64,000 nucleotides of DNA from Methylobacterium brachiatum (GCF_020523825.1 NZ_JAJALK010000004.1:62001-126000); one strand, 5' to 3'. Positions 27,746 to 36,102 are shown, numbered from the stretch's first letter. Notes: generated by a model from the letters alone, not told the origin. A program made the numbers and translations.

Positions 27746-28000
27746 TCAGCCGCCCTGGAGACTCTCGGCGAAGTCTTCCGGCACCTCGCCGAACTGGCCC
27801 AGGATCGTCACGCCCTCGAGCTCGCCGGTCTCGTCGTCGGCGACCACCTTCAAGGCCGCCGCGCCCGGCATGCGTCCGGCCAAGGCCTCGGCCTTCTTGA
27901 GGGCGCCGAACTCGCTCTGGGCGGGCTCCTGTCGAGCCGGCCGCAGCCGCTTCCGGTGCAGCTCGAACGGCTGCACCACGAATGTCGTCTTCATCGCCAT
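27746..28000 (-). CDS. hypothetical protein, 84 aa
   Basis: MAMKTTFVVQPFELHRKRLR at the N-terminus, then EFGALKKAEALAGRMPGAAA with ALKVVADDETGELEGVTILG, ending FGEVPEDFAESLQGG. The beta strand pattern and spacing look like a small alphaproteobacterial family of unknown role. Two ATGs (28000 and 27994) are possible. Confidence 0.6.
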   Translation of the reverse strand: MAMKTTFVVQPFELHRKRLRPARQEPAQSEFGALKKAEALAGRMPGAAALKVVADDETGELEGVTILGQFGEVPEDFAESLQGG

Positions 28001-28140
28001 ACCGCCACCTTTGAAGCACGCCGCACGGTTGCGATAGAGCATCACCGCAAGAGGTGGTGGCCGGCATTCGGAAACCGATGCCGTGCGATCAAAGGCCGCC
28101 GGCATCTCGAAGGTGAACCGGCTTCACGGCGCCGCGTCGG

Positions 28141-28326
28141 TCACAGGCTGCGCGTCGTGACCCCGAGCGCCAGCAGCGCGTAGGCGCCGATGAAGAACCA
28201 TTGCCGGTGCGCCACCACGGTCCGTCCGACCATGGGGATGCGGGTGTAGAGGCTCGCGATGGCCAGGCCGATGAGGACGGCCGAGACCAGGAAGGTGAGC
28301 AGGCGCGGGGCTGACAGCGTGGGCAT
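28141..28326 (-). CDS. small two-helix membrane protein, 61 aa
   Basis: Two hydrophobic segments (LLTFLVSAVLIGLAIASLYT and WFFIGAYALLALGVTTRSL) separated by a short charged loop. Unknown function. It is 34 bases downstream of another small membrane gene and may share its transcript. Confidence 0.55.
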   Translation of the reverse strand: MPTLSAPRLLTFLVSAVLIGLAIASLYTRIPMVGRTVVAHRQWFFIGAYALLALGVTTRSL

Positions 28327-28360
28327 GGCCCATGCTCGCGCCGGGACGGTTACCGGCGCG

Positions 28361-28567
28361 TTACCGGTCGAGCCCCGGGACACGGGGCCGGTCCGGCGTC
28401 AGCGGTCCGGTGGAGCCCGGCAACAGCCCGACCTGGGCGAGCCACAGCGCCATGATCGCCCCCGCGATCAAGGTGGCGAGCGAGGCCAGCCGGCCGGTCC
28501 AGCGCCGCGTGATGATCATGACGGCCAGGACGACCAGAAGGGCGAGAAGGAGAGCGAGCAGCAGCAT
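28361..28567 (-). CDS. small membrane protein, 68 aa
   Basis: An ATG opens MLLLALLLALLVVLAVMIIT, then RRWTGRLASLATLIAGAIMA, followed by a Pro/Gly-rich tail. Two membrane helices. First of a likely two-gene unit. Unknown function. Confidence 0.5.
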   Translation of the reverse strand: MLLLALLLALLVVLAVMIITRRWTGRLASLATLIAGAIMALWLAQVGLLPGSTGPLTPDRPRVPGLDR

Positions 28568-29257
28568 CCGCGCGCAATGCCATGGCCGCGCCCGCGCGTC
28601 ACCGCGCGCGGTGCACGACCCGCCCAAGCTATTCGCTCGAAAGTTGAGAACTTGGGGACAGCCCCGTCACCCGGTTACGCATGTTCCGGGTTCGGGCAGG
28701 ATCGAGATCCGCTGACGGATCAAAGTCTTGATTGGGCAGCGGATCGCGATCGCAGCCTCCGACGGCGTATCAGGATTCGGTTTTCCGCGGCACGCTCGAC
28801 GACGACCGCCCGGCCTCCGCCGTGGCTCTCGGTCGAGGACTGGAACAACACGAAACAGATTTGTCGCACCGTCGGCGAGATCTGTCTTAAACCGAACGAA
28901 CACACTATTTCACGTCGAAGAACGGCGCATGCGTCGCCAAATTATGCGATGCTCCGCCAGATCGTCGCCGCGTGTACGTACCCGCGCACGGGCCGAATCA
29001 CCCGCCGTGCCGGCGTCTGGTTCGATCCACGAACCGGCGAGCCCGCGGCCACGATCTGGAAACACTGGCGCAGTGGTTATCAAAACCTCCGCCTATCAGG
29101 ACAGTTCACCTGGCGGTTGTGCCAGAATTTCCCGACTCGGCGCTTGAGCATGCGCAGCGATCATGACCGAGATGCACCCCGTTGTAGGGTTTTGTAACTT
29201 GCATTCGGCCCTGAGAGGTAGCAAATCGCGCGTGAGGGGCACATTGGGAACCATGAA
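28568..29257. other. long intergenic region upstream of the MucR-family gene
   Basis: 690 bases without a gene I can support. Open frames exist but lack start sites and any family look. The part from 28880 to 29230 is less GC-rich than the surroundings. It carries GATCGCGATC near 28743 and a T/G-rich segment at 29180-29205 that may be the mucR promoter area. MucR regulators usually repress their own long, AT-richer leaders. Confidence 0.5.
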
Positions 29258-29725
29258 GTGACAGAAGAAACGATTGTGCACACGCCAGATCTGATCGGGC
29301 TGGCCGGCGACGTCGTCGCCGCTTACGTGTCGAACAACCCCGTTCCGGCCTCCGAGCTGCCGGCACTGATCGCCCGCGTGCACGGTGCGATCGCCGGTCT
29401 CGCCTCCGGTACGGGCACGGCTCCGGCCGGTACGGCGCCGCGCGAGGCGGTCGACAAGCCGAGCCCGGCCCAGATCCGCAAGTCGGTGCAGCAGGACGGG
29501 ATCGTCAGCTTCATCGACGGCAAGACTTACAAGACCTTGAAGCGGCACCTGACTGCGAACGGTCTGAGCCCGCAGAGCTACCGCGAGCGCTACGGCCTGC
29601 CGGCCGACTATCCGATGGTCGCACCGAGCTATGCCGAGCAGCGCTCCGCCCTCGCCAAGGCGATCGGGTTGGGTCAGCCCGGTGCCATGGCCGAGCGCGA
29701 GCGCAAGGGCCGCAAGGCCGCTTGA
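29258..29725 (+). CDS. MucR family transcriptional regulator lacking the canonical zinc Cys
   Basis: A 155-residue Ros/MucR protein. The N-terminal helix region is DLIGLAGDVVAAYVSNNPVP, and the C-terminal domain runs KTYKTLKRHLTANGLSPQSY, then RERYGLPADYPMVAPSYAEQ, a near-perfect MucR match. In characterised members the zinc site starts with Cys in ICLEDGKKFKSLKRH. Here that part reads IVSFIDGKTYKTLKRH, so the Cys is replaced, and the second His is Asn or lost. It may fold without metal, as reported for some Mesorhizobium Ros homologues. GTG start; an ATG five bases upstream hits a stop at once. A GC stem follows the stop without a T-run. Confidence 0.9.
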   Translation: MTEETIVHTPDLIGLAGDVVAAYVSNNPVPASELPALIARVHGAIAGLASGTGTAPAGTAPREAVDKPSPAQIRKSVQQDGIVSFIDGKTYKTLKRHLTANGLSPQSYRERYGLPADYPMVAPSYAEQRSALAKAIGLGQPGAMAERERKGRKAA

Positions 29726-30002
29726 ACCACCTGAACGCCTCCGGCGGCAGGCGCCGCCGAGGTCGTTCCGCCGCGCGCTTGGACCGGCGCGCACGCAATC
29801 CGGCCCCCTCATTCGTCGACCGCGTGCCGCCGTCCCTGCCGATGAACCGCCGCGGTGGATAACCCGGCCCTGCCGACGCCCCCGAACGTTGCCGCACGGC
29901 CACACACGTCCGGCACGTGGCGTGACACGGACAAGCTGCCACACTCTGCACAAAGCAGATGCCCACGCCGGATCCCGAGAGTGACAGGCGCGGGATCGAA
30001 GC

Positions 30003-30281
30003 ATGATGAAGCGTGAGCAGACGAACCCGAACTCCGTCGTGGCCTTCCCGGCGCATATCGCCCCGACCGTGGCCGACGAGGACACCGCATCGGTGATCGC
30101 GGTGCTGCAGGAGCAACTGGCCCTCGCCCGCGAGGGGCGTCTGCGCTCGGTGGCCGTCGTCTCGGTTTCCGCGGATGGCGAGGCGATCGGCACGCAATGG
30201 TCCTGCAAGGGCGCCGACATCACCAGCCTGATCGGCAAGCTGACCGTGCTCACCCACGACATGATGTCGGCCCGCAAGTAA
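30003..30281 (+). CDS. hypothetical protein, 92 aa
   Basis: MMKREQTNPNSVVAFPAHIA at the start, then SVIAVLQEQLALAREGRLRS and VAVVSVSADGEAIGTQWSCK, ending ADITSLIGKLTVLTHDMMSA. The compact alpha-beta pattern suggests a real folded protein. No family recognised. Two adjacent ATGs. Confidence 0.6.
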   Translation: MMKREQTNPNSVVAFPAHIAPTVADEDTASVIAVLQEQLALAREGRLRSVAVVSVSADGEAIGTQWSCKGADITSLIGKLTVLTHDMMSARK

Positions 30282-30489
30282 GCGGCCGCCGATTAAGATC
30301 GCCCCCGCGGGCCGTGGCCACGGTCGGGCGCGACGGGCCTCGCGCGGCGCAGCGGCCGAACCGCGATCCGATGTCGCTTCGCCGGGCCCTCGACCGGGGC
30401 GGCATCCGGGGCTGTCGGCCCTATCTCTCTGTCGCGGACCGGTGCCGGCAGGCGCGGGTCCGGCCCCAGCACAGAGGATCCGCCCGCCC

Positions 30490-30852
30490 ATGAGACGCGC
30501 CCTGCTCGCCGCCGCGCTGGCCGCCTCGATCCTGGTTCCGGGAGCTGCGACCGCGCAGGACGCGAAGCGGACCGAGACGATCAACGGGCTGGTCCGGATC
30601 GTCGGCGCCCAGGCCGGCATCGTCCTCTATTGCCGCAAGCTCTACACCGTGGACGACACGGTCTCCGAAGGCCTGTCGCGGACCGTCCGCCGGGCGCTCG
30701 ATTCCGCCATCGGCCGTCGTCAGGCGAAGGCCGCCATCGCCGAGGAAGGCCAGCGCGTCGCCAGGACGATCGCTGAGGTCGGCGCGGACCAATGGTGCGC
30801 GGACCAGCGGGACATCCTCAACACCGACGGCGTCCGGGTGTTCGTCGATTGA
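30490..30852 (+). CDS. secreted hypothetical protein, 120 aa
   Basis: Signal peptide LLAAALAASILVPGAATAQD, then a helical mature part with two Cys (IVLYCRKLYTVDD and VGADQWCADQRD) that could form a disulfide. GAGG ribosome site upstream. Unknown function. Confidence 0.65.
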   Translation: MRRALLAAALAASILVPGAATAQDAKRTETINGLVRIVGAQAGIVLYCRKLYTVDDTVSEGLSRTVRRALDSAIGRRQAKAAIAEEGQRVARTIAEVGADQWCADQRDILNTDGVRVFVD

Positions 30853-30959
30853 GGCGCCCAATGCTCTCCGGCCGTCGCAACGCACGGTTCGAGATATCCG
30901 AGACAGGCTCTAGACAGAGTTGCGCCGAAGACGAGATATCGGTGCCGGCCTCAACATCC

Positions 30960-30976
30960 GTTCTGCAGTGCAGAAC
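30960..30976. promoter_or_regulatory. perfect 8+1+8 palindrome, operator-like
   Basis: GTTCTGCAGTGCAGAAC, symmetrical about the central G. It contains CTGC-AGT-GCAG and shares TGCAGTGCA with the palindrome upstream of the phasin. It lies 134 bases before the next start codon (31110). Confidence 0.6.
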
Positions 30977-31109
30977 AGATTATCTCCTTGTTCGCACTGG
31001 GAACGTCTGTCATGTTTCGAGCGTGGACGAGTGAAAGCAGATCACGCCGGCTGTGATCGTTCCGACAAGAGCCCCAAGGGCCAGAAGACCGGCGTCGGAG
31101 GATTGCGCC

Positions 31110-31292
31110 ATGTCGACACCGATCACCATCGCCGTCGCGCTCGTCGTGTGCGGTGCTGCGCTCACGGCCTTCGCCTTCACCCGCGCCCCCCGGTCGAAGG
31201 ACTTCGCGGGCTGGGACGTGATGTTCATGAGCGGGATCGGCGCCGTCGCGCTCGGCTTTCTCGCGACCTTGGTCGAGGTGGTCACCGGATAG
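31110..31292 (+). CDS. small two-helix membrane protein, 60 aa
   Basis: MSTPITIAVALVVCGAALTA, then FTRAPRSKDFAGWDVMFMSG and VALGFLATLVEVVTG. A strong CGGAGGA ribosome site precedes the ATG. Two membrane segments. Possibly controlled by the palindrome upstream. Confidence 0.6.
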   Translation: MSTPITIAVALVVCGAALTAFAFTRAPRSKDFAGWDVMFMSGIGAVALGFLATLVEVVTG

Positions 31293-31397
31293 CGCGCCGG
31301 CCTGCAGGCCCGGATTGCGGACAATCCGATGGGTTTCCGACACGTCATCTGAACCCGCAACGCCGAAGCTGTGCGCTTCGAGGTTCACGAGACGGCG

Positions 31398-31697
31398 ATG
31401 CTTGATCGACGGAATGCGCCGCGCACGGTCCTGAACGAGACCGGCAGCATCTCGATCGACGAGCATCGCAGCCTGCCCTGTATCGTCTACGATCGCTCCC
31501 TGGGCGGCATTCGGGTCGCCCTGCCGGAGGCCGAGATCGTGCCGGACAGGTTTGTCCTCAGCCTCGATGCGAGCAACGAGATCCTGGTCTGCCGCTCGGT
31601 CTGGCGCAAGGCGGAGGAGATCGGCGCAGCGACGAACGAGCCGGAGGCCGACCGGTCGGCCCGATCGCGGATCCGGCGCGGCATCACCTCGGTCTGA
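31398..31697 (+). CDS. PilZ domain protein, c-di-GMP receptor candidate
   Basis: A 99-residue PilZ domain. The two ligand motifs are present: RRNAPR (RxxxR) just after the start and DRSLGGIRV (DxSxxG) near residue 40. A GTG at 31371 could add nine residues. Probably a single-domain c-di-GMP sensor; the PAS-GGDEF cyclase nearby could supply the signal, which is inference. Confidence 0.82.
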   Translation: MLDRRNAPRTVLNETGSISIDEHRSLPCIVYDRSLGGIRVALPEAEIVPDRFVLSLDASNEILVCRSVWRKAEEIGAATNEPEADRSARSRIRRGITSV

Positions 31698-31712
31698 CGC
31701 GCGCCCCGCGAC

Positions 31713-32114
31713 TCAGCTCGAGCGCCGCGCGCTCCACCGGCCGCTGCAGCTGATCGCGCCGCCGGTCGTCCGCCAGGTGCCGCTGCCGGCGCCCTGGGTG
31801 TCGAGGCTGCCGGCGATCGGAACCGTGTTCGAGCCGCTGGTGATCGTGGCCTGCACGCTGCCGCTCGACGACACGCCGCCGTCGATATCGACCTCGTCCC
31901 CGGGGATCGAGGCGTCACTGTCCTTGATCTGGACCTGATAGCTCGTCTGCGCCGCGCAGGGCCCCTCGGACGTGGTGGCCACGATGGTCCAGGCGCCGTC
32001 GTAGCGGTTCGGCACCTTCACCTTCCGGGTGACCGCAGCGGCTGGCGAGAGGACACCCACGATCAGGGTGGCGGTCAGGAACGGAACGAGGCAGCGGGTC
32101 ACGGGGGCTCTCAT
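31713..32114 (-). CDS. secreted hypothetical protein, 133 aa
   Basis: Signal peptide CLVPFLTATLIVGVLSPAAA, then a beta-rich domain: VPNRYDGAWTIVATTSEGPC, SYQVQIKDSDASIPGDEVDI, SSSGSVQATITSGSNTVPIA, ending SGTWRTTGGAISCSGRWSAR. Two Cys may pair. The pattern matches a recurrent Rhizobiales secreted family that I cannot name. Confidence 0.7.
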   Translation of the reverse strand: MRAPVTRCLVPFLTATLIVGVLSPAAAVTRKVKVPNRYDGAWTIVATTSEGPCAAQTSYQVQIKDSDASIPGDEVDIDGGVSSSGSVQATITSGSNTVPIAGSLDTQGAGSGTWRTTGGAISCSGRWSARRSS

Positions 32115-32265
32115 GCTGGCGTAGCCGGGATCGGCCACGTGGGGACAGAACCGCGTAGCCGTCGAACGGTTGCCGCGGCCGATGGGGCACCTTCGACCGC
32201 ACCGTGTGTTCACTCCGTGCCGGGCCCGCTCCATCCCGGTTGCGGCGCCGCTGCGAGGGACATCC

Positions 32266-32448
32266 ATGCCGGATCAACGATCGCCCAGCGCCGACGACGC
32301 GCCCGTGCCCGATCTGCCCCAGGGCCTGCCGACGCCGCCGAACACCGGCGAGATGCCGCCACCCAGGCTCCCGTCCCCGCCCGAGGACGATTCCGGGTCG
32401 CTGCAGCCCGACCCCGCACCGGACATCGACGCGGTACCGGGACCGTGA
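32266..32448 (+). CDS. short Pro/Asp-rich protein, 60 aa
   Basis: MPDQRSPSADDAPVPDLPQG, then PTPPNTGEMPPPRLPSPPED: almost entirely low-complexity and likely disordered. Its TGA overlaps a GTG that could start the next frame. Weak coding evidence other than composition and ribosome site. Confidence 0.45.
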   Translation: MPDQRSPSADDAPVPDLPQGLPTPPNTGEMPPPRLPSPPEDDSGSLQPDPAPDIDAVPGP

Positions 32449-32453
32449 AGGCC

Positions 32454-32702
32454 ATGCGCTGGAGCCTCGGTTTCGCGCTCCCCCTGGGCGCGGTCCTGGC
32501 GGCCTCCGCCGCCGAGCCGCTCACCATCGAACGGCTGAGCGCCGATGGCTGGGAGATCGCCGGCTATACCGGCACGTTCGACAATCGGTCTTCCCTGATC
32601 CTGTTTCGGAAGAAGGACACCAAATACCTCGTCCAGTGCTCGATCCTGTACGACGTGACGCGCAACCCGCGCGTCATCACGAATTGCTACGCACTGCACT
32701 GA
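32454..32702 (+). CDS. secreted hypothetical protein, 82 aa
   Basis: Signal-like MRWSLGFALPLGAVLAASAA, then TIERLSADGWEIAGYTGTFD with SLILFRKKDTKYLVQCSILY ending CYALH. Two Cys. The pattern of a small beta domain after a cleavable signal is convincing. Function unknown. Confidence 0.62.
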   Translation: MRWSLGFALPLGAVLAASAAEPLTIERLSADGWEIAGYTGTFDNRSSLILFRKKDTKYLVQCSILYDVTRNPRVITNCYALH

Positions 32703-32780
32703 GCTCGTTCGCGGCCGTGCCGCCGTGAACTTCGCCGGCTCGCATCCGTTGGGGTCCGAAACCCGACAACGGACGGATCC

Positions 32781-33086
32781 ATGACACGCATGACGCTGGC
32801 GCTCTCGGGCGCCCTGACCCTCCTGCTGGCCGGCCCGGCCGCCGCGCAGGTGACCACCGGCGGTGCCGGCAATACCGGCGTGACCGCACCGCCCACCACG
32901 GGCGGCGTCGGAGCCGGCACCGTGGGCAACGGCCCGAACGCCCAGATCACCACGGGCACGACGGCCAACCCCAGCAACTCCTCCGTCCCGGGGACGACGC
33001 CGGGGGTCAATATCGGCGGCACCCCGACGAGCGGGCCGCCCGGCACCGGCGGCACCGCGGGCGGTCCGGCGCTCGGCAACCGCTAA
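32781..33086 (+). CDS. secreted Gly/Thr/Pro-rich protein, 101 aa
   Basis: A cleavable signal (MTLALSGALTLLLAGPAAAQ) is followed by low-complexity TTGGAG / TTGGVG / TPGVNIGGTPTSGPPGTGG-like repeats. Likely an unstructured surface or periplasmic protein. Confidence 0.55.
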   Translation: MTRMTLALSGALTLLLAGPAAAQVTTGGAGNTGVTAPPTTGGVGAGTVGNGPNAQITTGTTANPSNSSVPGTTPGVNIGGTPTSGPPGTGGTAGGPALGNR

Positions 33087-33170
33087 AGCGCACGCTGCGG
33101 GCGCGAATACCGATTCGGCGTGGGCGAGGGCGCCGAATCATCAGTGGACTGCGACGAACCCGGCTGCAGC

Positions 33171-33386
33171 TCACTCGCCCCAATCGATGTCCAGCGACCG
33201 CTCGAACGCGGCCGCGGACATCTCCTTGCCCTTGGGATCGGCCACCATGATCTCCCGGAACCCGCGGCGGGCGAGCTCCCAGGTCTTCTCCATGGCCTGC
33301 TCGTCGGTCCCGCACGCGAAGGTCATGACGCGGCCGGACGGATCGATCCCCTTAACGGTGAACACGACGCTCTCCTTAGCTTTCAC
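33171..33386 (-). CDS. hypothetical protein, 71 aa
   Basis: MKAKESVVFTVKGIDPSGRV, then TFACGTDEQAMEKTWELARR and GFREIMVADPKGKEMSAAAF. A compact alpha-beta pattern common in Methylobacterium. No function known. Confidence 0.65.
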   Translation of the reverse strand: MKAKESVVFTVKGIDPSGRVMTFACGTDEQAMEKTWELARRGFREIMVADPKGKEMSAAAFERSLDIDWGE

Positions 33387-33487
33387 GTCCGCATATAGCG
33401 CGGCGCACGCGATCGCGCTCTACCGATACTGAACCCCCGGGACCCGCGGGGCCGGCGCCGCGTTGCTCTGGGACAGGGAGGCCTCGA

Positions 33488-33688
33488 ATGACAGAGTCGC
33501 GCGAGCCCAGGACTGTTCCGGAACCGCCCCCTGCTCCGATCGATCGGGTTTCGGAGGCCGGGCTGTCGGACATCGCGTCGAGACCCTCCACCAAGCCACT
33601 GCCGACCGGAGAGGACGAGCCGGAGGTCGGCCTGTCGCAAAAGGGCAGCGATGAGGATGCGATCATCCGGCGCGAGACCGAGATCTGA
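33488..33688 (+). CDS. hypothetical acidic protein, 66 aa
   Basis: A GGGAGG site precedes the ATG. The protein is Pro/Glu/Asp-rich (PEPPPAPIDRVSEAGLSDIA, then EDEPEVGLSQKGSDEDAIIR) and probably disordered. Family not recognised. Confidence 0.5.
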   Translation: MTESREPRTVPEPPPAPIDRVSEAGLSDIASRPSTKPLPTGEDEPEVGLSQKGSDEDAIIRRETEI

Positions 33689-33732
33689 CAGAGACGGGTT
33701 CCCGTCACCCGTCGATCCCTGGACCTTCTCGC

Positions 33733-33747
33733 TTGTGCAGTGCACAA
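33733..33747. promoter_or_regulatory. perfect 7+1+7 palindrome upstream of the phasin gene
   Basis: TTGTGCAGTGCACAA lies 43 bases before the phasin ATG. The core TGC-AGT-GCA fits the TGC-rich palindromes bound by PhaR, the repressor of phasin genes in alphaproteobacteria. No PhaR gene is in the window. Confidence 0.6.
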
Positions 33748-33790
33748 CGGCGATGGCCGCGGCCAGACGTGCGGCCGAAGGAGACCAGTC

Positions 33791-34279
33791 ATGGCGAATA
33801 TTCCCAGCTTCGAGGTCCCGCCGCAAATGCGCGATCTGGCCGAAACCAGCGTCGAGCAGGCCCGCAAGGCGTTCGGAACCTTCATCGGCTCCGCCCGGCG
33901 CGCGACCGATACCCTCCAGGGCTCGACGGACGTGGCCCGGACCAACGCGCAGGACATCTACGCGCGCAGCCTGGACTATGCGGAGCAGAACGTCCGCGCG
34001 GCGTTCGACTTGGCGCAGAAGCTCGCTGCGGCCAAGTCCTTCCCGGAGGCGATGCAGCTTCAGGCCGAATACGTGCGCGAGCGCTTCGCCGCCATGCAGG
34101 CGCAGGCCAAGGATCTCGGCGGCCTCACCCAGGGCGCGTTCCAGCAGGGTGCCGAGCGCGCCAAGGCTGCGATGCAGCAGGGTGTCGAGGAGACCCGCAA
34201 GGCGGTAAAACAGGGCCAGGACGCGGCCCAGCAGATGGGTCAGGAGACGCAGCACGCCGCCGATCAGGCGTCGCACTGA
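33791..34279 (+). CDS. phasin family protein
   Basis: A 162-residue amphipathic coiled protein of the phasin_2 family that coats polyhydroxybutyrate granules. Diagnostic are PPQMRDLAETSVEQARKAFG, the AQDIYARSLDYAEQNVRAAF helix and FDLAQKLAAAKSFPEAMQLQ. The C-terminal 45 residues are a Gln/Ala/Lys-rich coiled tail (GAERAKAAMQQGVEETRKAV). GAGACC precedes the ATG. The upstream palindrome suggests PhaR-type control. Confidence 0.88.
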   Translation: MANIPSFEVPPQMRDLAETSVEQARKAFGTFIGSARRATDTLQGSTDVARTNAQDIYARSLDYAEQNVRAAFDLAQKLAAAKSFPEAMQLQAEYVRERFAAMQAQAKDLGGLTQGAFQQGAERAKAAMQQGVEETRKAVKQGQDAAQQMGQETQHAADQASH

Positions 34280-34381
34280 GCGCACGGACCTGAGGCGCCG
34301 GTTCTTCGGAGCCGGTGCTTCCGGTCCTGGGCCGGCGACGTGTCCTGGTGCCGCCGGCCCATCCAGGATGTGGAGTTGCCG

Positions 34382-34624
34382 ATGATGTACGGCGAGGTGG
34401 GCCGTCTGATGGACGAGACCATCCGGCTGAGCATCCGCCAGGCGGAGAATGCCGCCCTTCTCGCAGTCGCGGTGCAATACGCCTGGCTGGACCTGTACCT
34501 TGAAGGCTATCGCGCGACGGGCGCTGCGGTGAGCAGCGAACTCGGGCACCAGGCCCGGACCCGCCGCCTGATCCGGCGCGGCGTCTCCCCGAGCGTCGCC
34601 GCCCAGGAATTGCACATCGTCTGA
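34382..34624 (+). CDS. hypothetical helical protein, 80 aa
   Basis: MMYGEVGRLMDETIRLSIRQ, then ENAALLAVAVQYAWLDLYLE, ending RRGVSPSVAAQELHIV. Likely all-alpha and soluble, 102 bases after the phasin stop and possibly cotranscribed. Family not recognised. Confidence 0.5.
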   Translation: MMYGEVGRLMDETIRLSIRQAENAALLAVAVQYAWLDLYLEGYRATGAAVSSELGHQARTRRLIRRGVSPSVAAQELHIV

Positions 34625-34668
34625 AACGGCCCCGACAGAGGGGGCCGAACGTAGCGCCGCGAGCGGCT

Positions 34669-34923
34669 TCAGCGGGTCGTGTCGGCGGATGCTTGGACGA
34701 TCGAGCGCGGAAGGGCCGCAACCGGGCGGCTGCCGGGACGGGCGGCCGAGACCGGCTGGGGCGTGGTCGTCAGGTCGCCGACGGCGCGGGCCTGCGTGGC
34801 CGCGCGGGCCTGCTCCCGGTACAGCGGCGGCGTCAGGTGCAGGCTGTCGTCGGCGGCGGCGGGGCCGGTGAAGATGGCGGCGGAGGTGAGCGCCGCCGAC
34901 GCGAGGATGAGGATCGTGCGCAT
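34669..34923 (-). CDS. secreted hypothetical protein, 84 aa
   Basis: A clean signal (TILILASAALTSAAIFTGPA, then AADD), a short LHLTPPLYREQARAATQARA segment and a low-complexity Arg/Ala/Pro tail. Unknown function. Confidence 0.55.
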   Translation of the reverse strand: MRTILILASAALTSAAIFTGPAAADDSLHLTPPLYREQARAATQARAVGDLTTTPQPVSAARPGSRPVAALPRSIVQASADTTR

Positions 34924-35384
34924 GGTGCGACTCCGGTTCGATCGCGGGATGCAATCGCTGAGCGCATGAGACCACGGATTTGTGCGATGCGGCATGCTGA
35001 TTGCGCATTGCAACATACCGCTACGTCGGCAAAGTTTTGCAGTTCTCGCGGTTGCTGCGCAGGGGAAAAAACAGTCCCGCCACGATTTGCGCTATGCGTT
35101 CCCAGCAAATGAACTAAATTTCATCCGATGAACTCTCAAATATAAATTGAGCTGCATCAAGATTTAATTTTCCACCCCGGCGGTAAAACCGGCACGACGA
35201 CCGCGCCGAAGGTCCGTAGCCGCCTCTATGCGATCGCACTGGCGTCGTCCGCCTCGCCGAAGTGGCCGACGCCCCGGGATCGAGCGCGCGAGCCCGCTGA
35301 CACGAATCAGCAACACGATCGCCAGCCCCACGTCACATAGGTGGTTTAGACGGAATCCAATCTTCAAATGCCCGGAGCGCGACC
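34924..35384. other. AT-rich divergent intergenic region
   Basis: No gene seen. 35095-35175 is much richer in A and T than the neighbourhood. It holds two direct ATGAACT copies 19 bases apart and a CTCAA/TTGAG stem at 35135-35151. TGC/GCA-rich motifs (TTGCGCATTGCAA near 34999 and CTGCGCAG near 35054) lie on the other side. It probably contains promoters for the flanking genes and would suit an AT-binding regulator such as MucR, which is inference. Confidence 0.5.
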
Positions 35385-35612
35385 ATGACGCCCGCCGACC
35401 TCGACAAGCGTGCCGAGTTGACCGTGTGGCCGAGCCGCTCGCTCGGTCGATCCGCCCAGGGACGTCCGTTCGCGACGCTGCGGGAGGCGCTCGCCGCCGC
35501 AGCCGAGGCGATCGCCGCCGACGACGCACAGCCCTGGATCATCACCGAGGCGGGCGACGTGCTGTCGCCGCGCTGGATCCGGGCGAACACCGAGTCCCAC
35601 GCGCTGCAGTGA
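35385..35612 (+). CDS. hypothetical protein, 75 aa
   Basis: MTPADLDKRAELTVWPSRSL, then GRPFATLREALAAAAEAIAA, ending PWIITEAGDVLSPRWIRANT. The short alpha-beta profile occurs repeatedly in Methylobacterium genomes. No function known. Confidence 0.62.
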   Translation: MTPADLDKRAELTVWPSRSLGRSAQGRPFATLREALAAAAEAIAADDAQPWIITEAGDVLSPRWIRANTESHALQ

Positions 35613-35652
35613 TCGGAAGCTCCAGCCTGCCCGCGGCTCCGGGGCGGCCCGC

Positions 35653-35979
35653 TCAGCACCCGATGCAGATGTCGTGCACCACATGCTCCCGGCGGGGACC
35701 GGTCCGCTGGTTCGGCAGCCGGCCATCGGTCGACGGGAAGCCGCTGCCGAGCGCCTGATACCGACGCCGACCGCCGGCGGGATCGACGACCGGAGGCGGC
35801 GGCGCGGGCGGGGCCGCTTCGGGCTCCTGAGCCGGACTAGGCGCGCTGTTCGCCATGCCGGGATCGGGGAGGGGCATCACCATCCCCTGGGCCGGCGGGA
35901 CGTGAGCGAACTCGCCCGCCTGAGCCTGCAGGGGCATGCAGATCAGGGCTAAGACGATCGGCCGACACCGCACCGGCAT
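35653..35979 (-). CDS. secreted Pro-rich hypothetical protein, 108 aa
   Basis: A weak signal (IVLALICMPLQAQAGEFAHV), a Pro/Ala-rich centre, then GRRRYQALGSGFPSTDGRLP and a C-terminal CIGC. The paired Cys may bind metal or form a disulfide. Confidence 0.5.
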   Translation of the reverse strand: MPVRCRPIVLALICMPLQAQAGEFAHVPPAQGMVMPLPDPGMANSAPSPAQEPEAAPPAPPPPVVDPAGGRRRYQALGSGFPSTDGRLPNQRTGPRREHVVHDICIGC

Positions 35980-36102
35980 GACGCTCTCTCCGCGGCTCTC
36001 CGCTCGATGGCAGCCGGCGCGCCGTCCCGCGCCGACCGTGTGGGCTTTCAAAGTGACGTGCCCGCTTCCGTCGGACCAGTACCGACTTCGGCGGCAAGCG
36101 CT

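Noticed and set aside
28259..29197. Large plus-strand open frame covering the region upstream of mucR
   Set aside because: It spans opposite-strand small genes and then a non-coding region; the residues look random and there is no start signal.
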